DNA of 13,758 nucleotides from Alphaproteobacteria bacterium MarineAlpha3_Bin3 (GTDB taxonomy: Bacteria; Pseudomonadota; Alphaproteobacteria; Rhodospirillales; Casp-alpha2): NCBI GenBank assembly GCA_002938075.1, contig PTLK01000027.1, positions 1 to 13,758 of the forward strand, given 5' to 3'. Each line of letters starts with the position of its first letter. Position 1 is the first letter of the stretch. The notes under the pieces were generated by a model that was not told the origin of the DNA, made no database searches, and saw only the letters and a program-made list of their open reading frames with translations. A program made the translations under genes and the position numbers. Positions 7,073 through 13,584 of the stretch are shown one piece after another.

Positions 7073-7897
7073 TTACAGAAATTTCAGTTGCTTCAGGTCA
7101 CCCACGGTGACGGCCAGCACGCCGATTGAAATCAAGATCAGGCCGGAGACGATGATCAGCGAAATCTCCTCGCCCAGTATCAGGGCCGAAAACAAGACAT
7201 CCAATACCGGCACCCTCAGCGACCCGAGGGCCTTGCTCATGGCCGGCAGGTTCCGGGAAACCGTGACATAAGCCCAAAAACAGAACCCCGACGCGACCGG
7301 CCCGTTATAGACCATGATGGCGATCAGGGGGGCCGACCACTCGAAGCCGGGATCGCCTTCGATGGCCGCCGCGGCGACCACCAGTAAAGCCGTTCCCAAT
7401 AGCATTTGCCAGGGCATCAACTGGATAATCGGCCCCCTCCAGGTATGACGGCGGATGAGGATGATGGCGACGGCGAAACTCATCGACGCCAGGAACATGA
7501 ACCCGTTGCCGGTGAGCGCCGAAGGGTTTGAGAAATTGAAGCTCAGCGGATTGAACAGGACGGCGATCCCCGCCAAGCCCATCGCCAGCCCGACCAGGTT
7601 CATGCGGGTCAGCCGTTCACCCAGGGCAAAGAAGGCTATCGGCGCCACCCACAACGGAATGGTGAAAACCAGGATCGCCGAGCGTCCCGCATCCATGCAA
7701 GACAGGCCGGTATGGATCAACTCCGTCGGCAGGGCGATCTGGAACACGGCGACGGAAACCAGGATCGAGATTTCACCCCGGCCGGGGAGGCGGACGCCAC
7801 CCTTCAGGGCCAGGAAAGCGAACAAGCACAGCGCGCCCAGAAACACCCTTGTCGCCGCGAACCACAACGGGGTGATGAACTGCAGCCCCATTTTCAT
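7073..7897 (-). CDS. DMT superfamily transporter, EamA-type, 5' end uncertain
   Basis: This is a drug/metabolite transporter of the EamA family, a ten-helix inner-membrane protein made of two repeated five-helix halves that exports or imports small metabolites; substrate unknown. The 274 residues from the first ATG contain many hydrophobic helices, with typical stretches such as TPLWFAATRVFLGALCLFAFLAL, ALGERLTRMNLVGLAMGLAGIAVL and ALGSLRVPVLDVLFSALILGEEI. The first conserved helix is missing from this version: upstream, in the same frame, bases 7954-7898 encode LPYVLLAWVILFWGVNWPI, which matches the usual WG.NWP start of EamA proteins. The frame continues open to a TGA at 8018-8020, but contains no ATG, GTG or TTG. 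The gene may start at an unusual codon, or its start codon may have been lost by mutation. Confidence 0.8.
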   Translation of the reverse strand: MKMGLQFITPLWFAATRVFLGALCLFAFLALKGGVRLPGRGEISILVSVAVFQIALPTELIHTGLSCMDAGRSAILVFTIPLWVAPIAFFALGERLTRMNLVGLAMGLAGIAVLFNPLSFNFSNPSALTGNGFMFLASMSFAVAIILIRRHTWRGPIIQLMPWQMLLGTALLVVAAAAIEGDPGFEWSAPLIAIMVYNGPVASGFCFWAYVTVSRNLPAMSKALGSLRVPVLDVLFSALILGEEISLIIVSGLILISIGVLAVTVGDLKQLKFL

Positions 7898-7954
7898 GAT
7901 CGGCCAGTTGACGCCCCAAAAAAGGATGACCCATGCCAGAAGAACATAAGGTAG

Positions 7955-8268
7955 CCCCCGGGATTCCGTATGTGAGGAATCATGAATAGCGGGGTATGTC
8001 CTTATGCATACTTGATATCATGTTGTATTATGTTCGAAAGTTACCAACTAGCAGGGTTGTGAATAACTTAAAACGGATCGAACCGTTCCCCCCTTTCGAG
8101 AGGCGTTGGGAGTTTTGGCGATAATTCGAAGCAATTTTAACCTTGCCTCGGGCGCAGGGGGTTGCCCGCCGGCTGGAGGTTGACCCTTGCCGTTGCTCAA
8201 GGGATAGTTTTCTATCGAAAGGGAATTTTCGGAAAACGGCCTCTATAAAAAAAGTTAAACAAATAGAT
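7955..8268. other. AT-richer divergent intergenic region
   Basis: About 310 bp lie between the transporter's conserved coding start and the ribbon-helix-helix gene. Bases 7970-8060 are clearly richer in A/T than the neighbours and include the palindrome TATGCATA at 8003-8010 and a TTGATA (8013-8018), which may be promoter material for either gene. I found no convincing ORF, tRNA or terminator. The frame of the right-hand gene is open further upstream from 8143, but that stretch does not look like protein. Confidence 0.4.
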
Positions 8269-8553
8269 ATGAAAACGAAATTGATAAGCAAAAACATCAC
8301 CATCAACGGCCGCAGAACGAGTCTTCGCCTTGAACAGGCCAGTTGGGAGGCCATGAACGACATTTGCCAATGCGAAGGGCTGACCCTGCATGAGCTTTGT
8401 TCGTTGATCGAAACCCACCGCCAGGGCGCCAGCCGCACATTGGCGGTGCGCGCCTTTATCATTACCTATTTCCGGACCGTTGTCGCTGAATATGGCGCCC
8501 TGCAAAGGGGAACCACGTCGATGCTCCTGCCCGAGCTTGGCGCCCACCGCTAG
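8269..8553 (+). CDS. Small ribbon-helix-helix DNA-binding protein (PF13467-like)
   Basis: This 94-residue protein matches the ribbon-helix-helix family of PF13467 type. The strand segment KNITINGRRTSLRLE (8-22) is followed by WEAMNDICQCEGLTLHELCSLIE and then SRTLAVRAFIITYFR, the helix pair typical of the family. Such proteins usually bind DNA as dimers, often to control nearby genes, but no target is known here. The ATG at 8269 is chosen because residues before it (frame open from 8143) show no family similarity; the upstream AAAAAAAGTT is only a poor ribosome site. Its codons are somewhat less GC-biased at the start than the surrounding genes. It converges on the DUF2889 gene with 10 bp between stops, so no antitoxin or toxin partner lies in the same direction. 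Confidence 0.8.
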   Translation: MKTKLISKNITINGRRTSLRLEQASWEAMNDICQCEGLTLHELCSLIETHRQGASRTLAVRAFIITYFRTVVAEYGALQRGTTSMLLPELGAHR

Positions 8554-8563
8554 GTGGTAAGGC

Positions 8564-9115
8564 CTAGGTTTCCTTGTAAAAATCAGGCCACAGCCGCCTG
8601 ACCACGACGCTGCCCTGGGCATAGGCGTGGCACGTGTTCAGTTGCGGTGGCGGGCCACCGTCGGCGCCCGCCGCGTGGCGCTTTTTCCGGGCCGTGGCGA
8701 TAGTCTGGTGCGCGGTGACCGCCATCGGCCCGACCAGCAGGTCGGTGATGTGCGTGCACCCCTTGACGCCGCCCAGGCGCTTGAACACTTCCTTGCGCCA
8801 TCCGGGGGTAATGGCCGCCCCTTCCAGGGTTTTCAGGTCGCCCGCAATGTCGCCGCAGATCGCGTAGGGGGCGGCCTCGGTCACGCCTTCGGCCTTGTGG
8901 ACCACCAGGTCGTCGTCCAGGGAAAGCCTAATCATCATATGATGGACCGCCTCGCCGGCGGCGACCCCGCCGCGGTCGACGTTGTCGAAGGAATAGGTCT
9001 TGGTGTCGACGATCTCTGCTTCGATATCCCAAAGGCCGTCTTCCCTTTCATAGCCCCGGCATTGGATGTCGCGGGTATGAAGATGCTTGCGCGGTTGCGG
9101 TTTGGAGAGCGGCAT
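8564..9115 (-). CDS. DUF2889 domain protein
   Basis: This 183-residue protein matches the DUF2889 family of unknown function. Characteristic segments are RDIQCRGYEREDGLWDIEAE (15-34), DTKTY (37-41), GEAVHHMMIRLSLDDDLVV (54-72), the PYAIC segment (83-87), GAAITPGWRKEV (99-110) and GGVKGCTHITDLL (115-127). The ATG at 9115 is chosen because the family similarity begins there and GAGGGACC lies upstream; earlier starts back to 9250 would run into the CBS gene. The conserved HHM and GCTH motifs hint at a metal or ligand site, but no activity is established. It follows the CBS-domain gene by 76 bp on the same strand and may be in its transcript. Confidence 0.82.
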   Translation of the reverse strand: MPLSKPQPRKHLHTRDIQCRGYEREDGLWDIEAEIVDTKTYSFDNVDRGGVAAGEAVHHMMIRLSLDDDLVVHKAEGVTEAAPYAICGDIAGDLKTLEGAAITPGWRKEVFKRLGGVKGCTHITDLLVGPMAVTAHQTIATARKKRHAAGADGGPPPQLNTCHAYAQGSVVVRRLWPDFYKET

Positions 9116-9191
9116 GGCGGTGGGTCCCTCAAACAGCGGATCCCCGGCCATCGGCGGGGTTCGGGGAACCGGCGGGTGGTGGCGGTATTTT

Positions 9192-9638
9192 TCAGCCGCC
9201 GTAGCGGTCGCCGAAAACGAAAGCCTCGGTTTCTCGGATGTTTTCCTCAAGCGATAATTTCACCGCCATATACAGGTCGCGGATCGATACCATGCCGACG
9301 CATTTACCGTCCTCGACCACCGGCAGATGGCGGAAATGGCGGGCCTGCATCAATTCCAGGGCATCGCCGGCGGAATCATCGGGCGCCAGGGTATCGGGAT
9401 TGGCGGTCATGATGTCGGTGATCGGCGTTTTTTTCGCATCCAGGCCCTTGGCGACGACACGCCGGGTCAGATCGCGTTCGGTGACGATGCCGGTCATCAG
9501 ACCCTTGTCGTCCTCGACGACGATGGCGGCGACATTGACCTTGGCCATCATGGTGGCGGCTTCGTAGACGGTGTTATCCGGCTTCAGCGCGCTGATCGAT
9601 TGTTTGTTGACAATGTCGGGCATTATTTTCCGTTGCAT
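9192..9638 (-). CDS. Two-CBS-domain protein
   Basis: This 148-residue protein is essentially a pair of CBS domains, about 9-65 and 75-130, which form an adenine-nucleotide or SAM binding module. The first contains NVAAIVVEDDKGLMTGIVTERDL and the second ARHFRHLPVVEDGKCVGMVSIRDL; these G-hydrophobic-V-S/T-x-R-D-L endings are typical. No enzyme domain is attached, so it is a stand-alone sensor or regulator whose partner is unknown. The ATG at 9638 has AAAGGAG eight bases upstream. A G9 run (9697-9705) lies about 60 bp upstream of the start. It is 144 bp downstream of the CNNM/CorC gene, which itself contains CBS domains. Confidence 0.9.
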   Translation of the reverse strand: MQRKIMPDIVNKQSISALKPDNTVYEAATMMAKVNVAAIVVEDDKGLMTGIVTERDLTRRVVAKGLDAKKTPITDIMTANPDTLAPDDSAGDALELMQARHFRHLPVVEDGKCVGMVSIRDLYMAVKLSLEENIRETEAFVFGDRYGG

Positions 9639-9741
9639 TGCCCAACTCCTTTTGACATTTCCTAGCCTAAGAACCTTTTTTTATTTTAGGGCAAGCGGGG
9701 GGGGGCCACGCAAGAGGGTTCGATAAACCAGTGGGATTCCA

Positions 9742-9790
9742 GGGGCTAAGCCGTTCCGCTTTCAACGGCGGATTATTCCCAATCAGCCCC
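9742..9790. terminator. Nested inverted repeats after CNNM/CorC gene, weak terminator candidate
   Basis: GGGGCT (9742-9747) pairs with AGCCCC (9785-9790), and inside it GCCGTT (9750-9755) pairs with AACGGC (9764-9769). The structure straddles the stop codon and immediate 3' end of the CNNM/CorC gene. There is no T-run on the minus strand, so termination by this hairpin alone is doubtful. Confidence 0.25.
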
Positions 9791-11057
9791 TTTCGCGGGG
9801 CGGCGTGACCCGGATGCAGGTGATCTGATGGCGGTGCCGGCGGACGATTTCGAACCGGAACCCGTAGAACATGAACCGTTGGCCGACCTCGGGGATGCGG
9901 CGCGATTCATGGAGCACCAATCCGGCCACCGTCGCCGCCTCTTCGTCGGGCAGATTCCATTCGAATTCACGGTTGAGGTCGCGAATGGTGACGCCGCCGT
10001 CGATCAGATAGCTACCATCCGCACGGGGCACGACGCCGGATACGGAAACGTCGTGCTCGTCATCGATCTCGCCGACGATTTCCTCGAGGATATCCTCCAG
10101 CGTCACTACCCCCATCAGGCTGCCGTATTCATCGACCACCAGCGAGAAGTGCTCGCGGCGCTGACGAAAAGCGTTCAGCTGATCGTCGAGCAGGGTCTGT
10201 TCGGGGATGAACCACGGTTTGGCCGCCAACGCCATCACGTCGAGGTCGGTCAAATCCTCGCCCAGGGTCCGCAACTCGCGCAGCAGCGACTTGGCGTGAA
10301 GCACGCCGACGATGTTGTCCGGATCGTCGCGCCACAAAGGAAACCGGGTGTAGGGGCTTTCCAGAACCTCGTTGACCACCTGCTTCGGCGGCAGATCGGC
10401 GTTGATGGCGGTGATGTTCTTGCGGTGGATCATGATTTCGCCGACCTGCACCTCGCCAAGGTCAAGAACGCTGCGCAGCATCGCCCGTTCCTGCTTAACG
10501 TCTTCTTCATCGTCCTCGTCCTCGCCGGCGTGAAGCTCGATCGCCCCGCGAAGCTCCTCGGCGGTGGAACCGAAAACTTCCTCGGCGTGATATTCGATAC
10601 GGAACACCTTGAGGATGGCGCCGACGACGAAATTGATGACCGCCGTGACCGGTGTCAACACAGAGACCAGGATGTTGACCGCCGGGGCGACGTCCCGGGC
10701 TGCTTGGTTGGCGTTCCTGAAGGCGTAGGTCTTGGGCAGGATTTCGGCGAAGATCAGGACCAGCAGCGTCATGGCGATGGTCGCATAGGCGATCCCGGCA
10801 TCGCCGAACAGCGCGATCAGCATGCTCGTCGCCAGGGCCGAGGCCATGATGTTGACCAGGTTGTTGCCGAGCAGAATGGCGCCGATCAGCCTTTCCTTGT
10901 GTTCGTAAAGACGGTTGACGATCCTGGCGCGGTTGTCGCCGTTTTGCTCCAGTTGATGCATCAACGGCCTGGAGGCGGCCGTCAGCGCGGTTTCCGAGCC
11001 GGAAAAGAAGGCCGACAGGATGAGCAGGATGGTAATGATGATAACGGTGGTTAACAT
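9783..11057 (-). CDS. CNNM/CorC (HlyC/CorC-type) transmembrane protein with CBS pair
   Basis: This 424-residue inner-membrane protein has the CNNM layout: a DUF21 transmembrane domain (about 1-150) with LSAFFSGSETALTAAS, LLGNNLVNI and FAEILPKTYAFRNA; a CBS pair (about 205-330) with EIMIHRKNITAI and LVVDEYGSLMGVVTLEDILEE; and a C-terminal CorC/HlyC domain (about 340-420). Related proteins have been linked to magnesium or cobalt efflux and resistance; 'hemolysin' in older names is probably misleading. The acidic run GEDEDDEED (178-186) sits between the membrane and CBS parts. It lies 101 bp downstream of aroB, an arrangement frequent in alphaproteobacteria. The ATG at 11057 has only a weak ribosome site. 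Two further CBS domains are in the next gene. Confidence 0.92.
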   Translation of the reverse strand: MLTTVIIITILLILSAFFSGSETALTAASRPLMHQLEQNGDNRARIVNRLYEHKERLIGAILLGNNLVNIMASALATSMLIALFGDAGIAYATIAMTLLVLIFAEILPKTYAFRNANQAARDVAPAVNILVSVLTPVTAVINFVVGAILKVFRIEYHAEEVFGSTAEELRGAIELHAGEDEDDEEDVKQERAMLRSVLDLGEVQVGEIMIHRKNITAINADLPPKQVVNEVLESPYTRFPLWRDDPDNIVGVLHAKSLLRELRTLGEDLTDLDVMALAAKPWFIPEQTLLDDQLNAFRQRREHFSLVVDEYGSLMGVVTLEDILEEIVGEIDDEHDVSVSGVVPRADGSYLIDGGVTIRDLNREFEWNLPDEEAATVAGLVLHESRRIPEVGQRFMFYGFRFEIVRRHRHQITCIRVTPPRERG

Positions 11058-11109
11058 GGTTTTCTCGAACGGTATCCAGAGGGTGAAAAATTAATCCTTG
11101 TCCTTGCGT

Positions 11110-11125
11110 CGCCGGGTTCCCGGCG
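11110..11125. terminator. GC hairpin between aroB and CNNM/CorC gene
   Basis: CGCCGGG and CCCGGCG form a perfect seven-base inverted repeat just after aroB. A T-tract appears only about 17 bases later on the minus strand, so it may attenuate rather than fully stop transcription into the next gene. This is judged by eye. Confidence 0.35.
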
Positions 11126-11158
11126 CCATGCCGCCTGAGGCGTGGGGACGGCGGAAAC

Positions 11159-12286
11159 TCAAGCGCCTTGGGGCTCCAGTGCTTCTTCCAGGACTTCCGC
11201 CAACAACCCGAGATCGACGTCCTGGGTGATGAAGGCCTGGCCGATGCCGCGTAACAGCACGAACGTCATGGCACCGGAGCGGACCTTCTTGTCCTGGCCA
11301 ATCAGGTCGATCAAGCCCGCCGCCGACCAGCCGCCATCTGTCAGGCCATCAAGTCCGACTGGAAGGCCGACGGCGGCGAGATGGCCTCGAAGCCGGTCCC
11401 GGTCATCGCCGGGGCAAAGCCCCATCCGCACCGACAGGTCGAAGGCCAGGCCAAGGCCGATGGCGACGGCCTCGCCGTGGTTAAGGGCGTTCGAATATCC
11501 GGTCTGGGCCTCGAGGGCATGGCCAAAGGTATGGCCCAGGTTAAGGAGAGCCCGGGAGCCTTTCTCCGTTTCATCGGCCTGGACGATCGACGCCTTGGCC
11601 CGGCAACTGGTCAACACGGCATGACGGCAGGCTTCGGGGTCGCCTTCGATGACGGCCGGGCCGTTGGCTTCCAGCCAGGCGAAAAAGTCAGCGTCGGCGA
11701 TCAGTCCGTGTTTGACCACCTCGGCGTATCCGGCCCGCATCTCGCGCGGCGGCAGGCTCGCCAAGGCGCCGATGTCAGCCAAAACCAAGCGCGGCTGGTG
11801 GAAGGCGCCGATCAGGTTCTTGCCCTGTGGGGTGTTGATCCCGGTCTTGCCGCCGACGGAACTGTCGACCTGGGCCAAAAGCGTCGTCGGAATCTGGATG
11901 AAATCCATGCCGCGCAGCGTCACCGCGGCGGCAAAGCCGGTAATGTCGCCGACAACGCCGCCGCCAAGGGCGATCAGCGTCGTCGTGCGCTCGACCCGGT
12001 GGTCCAGCAACTGCCCCCATAACGCCTCGACGTGGGCGAAATCCTTGGTCTGTTCCCCGGCTTCGAGAACTATACTTTGGTGGTCGATCCCGGACTCATC
12101 GAGAGACTTCTCCAGGGTTCCCAGGCAGTGCTTTTCGACGTTTTCATCGGTGATGACGACGGCCCGGGGTTCGGCCAGGATCGGGGCGATCAGTTTTCCG
12201 GCGCCGGCCAGCAGGCCGTCGCCGACGAGGATGTCGTAGCTGCGTTCGCCCAGGTCCACGGTCAGGGCTGCCGGTCCGTCGCTCAT
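11159..12286 (-). CDS. aroB: 3-dehydroquinate synthase
   Basis: AroB converts DAHP to 3-dehydroquinate, the second step of the shikimate pathway, using NAD+ and a divalent metal. The 375-residue protein shows the NAD-binding loop ALGGGVVGDITGFAAA (106-121), EAGEQTKDF (75-83), the active-site block LLAQVDSSVGGKTGIN (136-151, with Lys147), and the metal ligands Glu189 (GYAEVVKHG), His252 (GHTFGHALE) and His270 (NHGEAVAIG). Length matches the family. The ATG at 12286 overlaps the aroK stop in the sequence ATGA, so the two are translationally coupled; a longer frame upstream to 12526 lies inside aroK and is rejected. The aroK-aroB pair is the usual bacterial arrangement. Confidence 0.97.
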   Translation of the reverse strand: MSDGPAALTVDLGERSYDILVGDGLLAGAGKLIAPILAEPRAVVITDENVEKHCLGTLEKSLDESGIDHQSIVLEAGEQTKDFAHVEALWGQLLDHRVERTTTLIALGGGVVGDITGFAAAVTLRGMDFIQIPTTLLAQVDSSVGGKTGINTPQGKNLIGAFHQPRLVLADIGALASLPPREMRAGYAEVVKHGLIADADFFAWLEANGPAVIEGDPEACRHAVLTSCRAKASIVQADETEKGSRALLNLGHTFGHALEAQTGYSNALNHGEAVAIGLGLAFDLSVRMGLCPGDDRDRLRGHLAAVGLPVGLDGLTDGGWSAAGLIDLIGQDKKVRSGAMTFVLLRGIGQAFITQDVDLGLLAEVLEEALEPQGA

Positions 12287-12834
12287 CGGCGGGCTTCCTT
12301 GGCGGCGCCTTCGCCCCGCCCGTCGAGGGCGTCGGCGATAAACCGCGCCGTGACGTCGGCGCCGTCGTCCTTGGAATCGACGATGATGTCGGCTTTGGCA
12401 TAGACCGGGTAGCGCTCGTCGATCAGCTTTTTCAGGGCCGCCCTGGGGTCCTTGTTCTTCAACAGCGGCCGGCCGCCGCGGCGGCGGGTTCTGCGCACCA
12501 GGACGTCGAGCTCGGCGCGCAGCCAAACGGACACGCTGGCCGCCGCGATCAGGGCCCGGGTCTTCGGGTTCATGAAGGCGCCGCCGCCGGTGGCCATGAC
12601 TTGCGGCCCTTCCTCCAACAGCCGGGAAATCACCTTTTCCTCGACGTCGCGAAAGGCCTTTTCGCCGTAAAGCTCGAAGATGTTATCGATGGAACAGGCG
12701 GCCGCCTTGACGATTTCTTCGTCGGCATCGACGAAGGCCATGTCCAGTTTTTCCGCCAGTTTCCGCCCGACACTGGTTTTCCCGGCCCCCATGAGACCGA
12801 CCAGAACCACCGATTTCCCTCTAATATCAATCAC
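12283..12834 (-). CDS. aroK: Shikimate kinase, with atypical 5' end
   Basis: AroK phosphorylates shikimate to shikimate-3-phosphate with ATP. The 183-residue protein has the P-loop GLMGAGKT (13-20), the shikimate-binding FVDADEE (34-40) and FRDVEE (61-66), the ATGGGAF Walker-B-like block (81-87), the lid arginine in GRPLL (121-125) and ERYPVYAKAD (140-149). It starts at a GTG (12834) with a poor ribosome site, and its N-terminus is only MIDIRGKSVVLV, shorter than the Ser/Pro-rich leader common in related alphaproteobacteria. A second aroK 5' end with such a leader lies 0.7 kb upstream (13521-13584), sharing a 25-bp perfect repeat across the P-loop codons. This suggests the present 5' end was acquired by insertion or rearrangement; the enzyme itself appears intact. 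Confidence 0.95.
   Translation of the reverse strand: MIDIRGKSVVLVGLMGAGKTSVGRKLAEKLDMAFVDADEEIVKAAACSIDNIFELYGEKAFRDVEEKVISRLLEEGPQVMATGGGAFMNPKTRALIAAASVSVWLRAELDVLVRRTRRRGGRPLLKNKDPRAALKKLIDERYPVYAKADIIVDSKDDGADVTARFIADALDGRGEGAAKEARR
12783..12807. repeat. 25-bp direct repeat, copy 1 (inside aroK P-loop region)
   Basis: The 25 bases from 12783 are identical to 13521-13545, same orientation. They encode, on the minus strand, VLVGLMGA. Similarity continues less perfectly for about another 12 bases across the GKS codons. This is the probable junction or attachment core of the segment between the two copies. Confidence 0.9.
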
Positions 12835-12902
12835 TTAACTTTTTCTTCCCACACTCTTCCCCCTTTTATCTCTATTTTACCCCTGTGTAACACACTTCAA
12901 AG

Positions 12903-13188
12903 TCTTCAGCGGCGTCGATCAGCTTCGCGGCTTCTACCGTCATTCGCCTGGCAATTGACGTGCGCTACCAACGAAAACATAGCCTCGGGACACGTCTAGT
13001 TGAGTTTGCCTTAGGTGCCGTTAGGCAGACCATATGCCCGATTGTCGGATGCCGTTTTGTGGTTGTTGACGCAAAAAAAGTCAGTTCCTTTTTATAAAAA
13101 GAGGGGCTTCACATTGTTCGATACGAAGGCGAACCTAAGGCGAAGTGCGCCTGTTATGTTCATCGATCTAACAAAGATTAACGTTTGA
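12903..13188 (+). pseudogene. Degenerate GNAT acetyltransferase (TacT-like), frameshifted
   Basis: The plus strand encodes the C-terminal half of a GNAT N-acetyltransferase of the kind found as toxins with RHH antitoxins (TacT/AtaT-like). Frame 12903 onward reads SSAASISF, then VIRLAIDVRYQRKHSLGTRL (the acetyl-CoA loop, normally R/Q-x-x-G-x-G/A), then GCRFVVVDAKK. At the A7 run (13073-13079) the frame must shift by one base to continue as SVPFYKKRGFTLFD and APVMFIDLTKI, ending at TGA 13186-13188. The YTLSAASI-type segment is followed too soon by the VIRLAID strand, so an internal piece is lost, and the first ~80 residues and a start codon are absent. The acetyl-CoA loop itself is altered (QRKHSLGT). 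The gene is therefore dead unless the A7 is a sequencing error, and even then it lacks its N-terminus. No DUF1778-type antitoxin is visible beside it. Confidence 0.7.
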
Positions 13189-13282
13189 TCTTTATTTTCG
13201 CCCGGTCTGCCACGGTTTTTCAACCTGAGACAGTACTGAAAATTAGTAGGTCTATCTATCAGGCTATGGAACAAAGCCGATA

Positions 13283-13355
13283 TGTCCGCTTTACCCCTCA
13301 AAGCAGACATAGCCAATGTGTGCGGTCAATGTCTCCTTTTGTTCCAAAGCGGACA
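13283..13355. repeat. Two hairpin units of a dispersed 'MSALxxKADI'-type repeat
   Basis: TGTCCGCTTT (13283-13292) pairs with AAAGCAGACA (13300-13309), and TGTCTCCTTT (13330-13339) pairs imperfectly with AAAGCGGACA (13346-13355). Translated in the minus direction the first unit gives MSALRGKADI, and in the plus direction RYVRFTPQSRH and MSPFVPKRTI. I recall such peptide strings from many small hypothetical ORFs in rhizobial and other alphaproteobacterial genomes, where they mark a dispersed palindromic repeat rather than a gene. The inverted repeats are seen directly; the family link is from memory. Confidence 0.6.
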
Positions 13356-13520
13356 ATCGGAACGGTGGTTGAGCCGTCACTAGAGTGGTTTGCCCCGATC
13401 AAGGATGATTTTTCCATTGATCGCAAGTTTCTCAAGCTGCCAACACTCTACCTTGGAAAAATCAGGGCAAATAAGCCGGGCCGCAGCGACAAATTTGTTG
13501 GGGGTACAAAAAACTGGTCA

Positions 13521-13545
13521 CGGCCCCCATGAGACCGACCAGAAC
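13521..13545. repeat. 25-bp direct repeat, copy 2 (truncated aroK 5' end)
   Basis: Identical to 12783-12807 in the same orientation. It forms the boundary between the truncated aroK 5' end to the right and the accessory segment to the left. Confidence 0.9.
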
Positions 13546-13584
13546 GATGGATTTGCCGGAGGGTGGTGATGGTTCGGCCGTAAT
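13521..13584 (-). pseudogene. Truncated second 5' end of aroK
   Basis: On the minus strand this reads TAEPSPPSGKSIVLVGLMGA, the leader and first half of the P-loop of a shikimate kinase. It breaks exactly at the junction GLMGA|VTSF, where intact aroK has GLMGAGKT. The Ser/Pro-rich leader resembles that of other alphaproteobacterial AroK proteins. The expected start codon position is ATT (13584-13582) followed by ACG GCC, consistent with a decayed ATG. The last 25 bases are identical to those in intact aroK. Beyond the junction no kinase sequence remains. Confidence 0.7.

Larger units (their letters stand above)
12835..13520. other. Accessory segment without intact genes, possible decayed element in aroK 5' end
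   Basis: This ~690-bp stretch lies between an intact aroK and a displaced aroK 5' end and is visibly richer in A/T than the housekeeping genes. It contains a broken GNAT acetyltransferase (12903-13188), two hairpin repeats (13283-13355) and a terminal stretch (about 13380-13520) in which I recognise nothing. No intact ORF with a ribosome site was found, and no integrase or transposase. The layout fits a remnant of an integrated element, though a decayed local duplication is not excluded. Confidence 0.45.

Noticed and set aside
5300..7129. A 609-codon plus-strand open frame across cobS and the J-domain gene
   Set aside because: It is antisense to two well-supported genes; the residues are low-complexity Val/Gly/Asp/His-rich, as expected from the reverse frame of GC-rich coding DNA.
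8143..8268. An N-terminal extension of the ribbon-helix-helix protein from an upstream ATG
   Set aside because: The extra 42 residues are Arg/Ser/Cys-rich without family similarity, while the family match begins right after the ATG at 8269.
9828..11054. A 408-codon plus-strand open frame opposite the CNNM/CorC gene
   Set aside because: Shadow frame with no recognisable domain; the minus-strand gene has complete family motifs.
13092..13316. A 74-codon minus-strand frame starting MAMSALRGKADI as a real protein
   Set aside because: The peptide comes from an inverted repeat known from spurious ORFs, and part of the frame is antisense to the GNAT relic.
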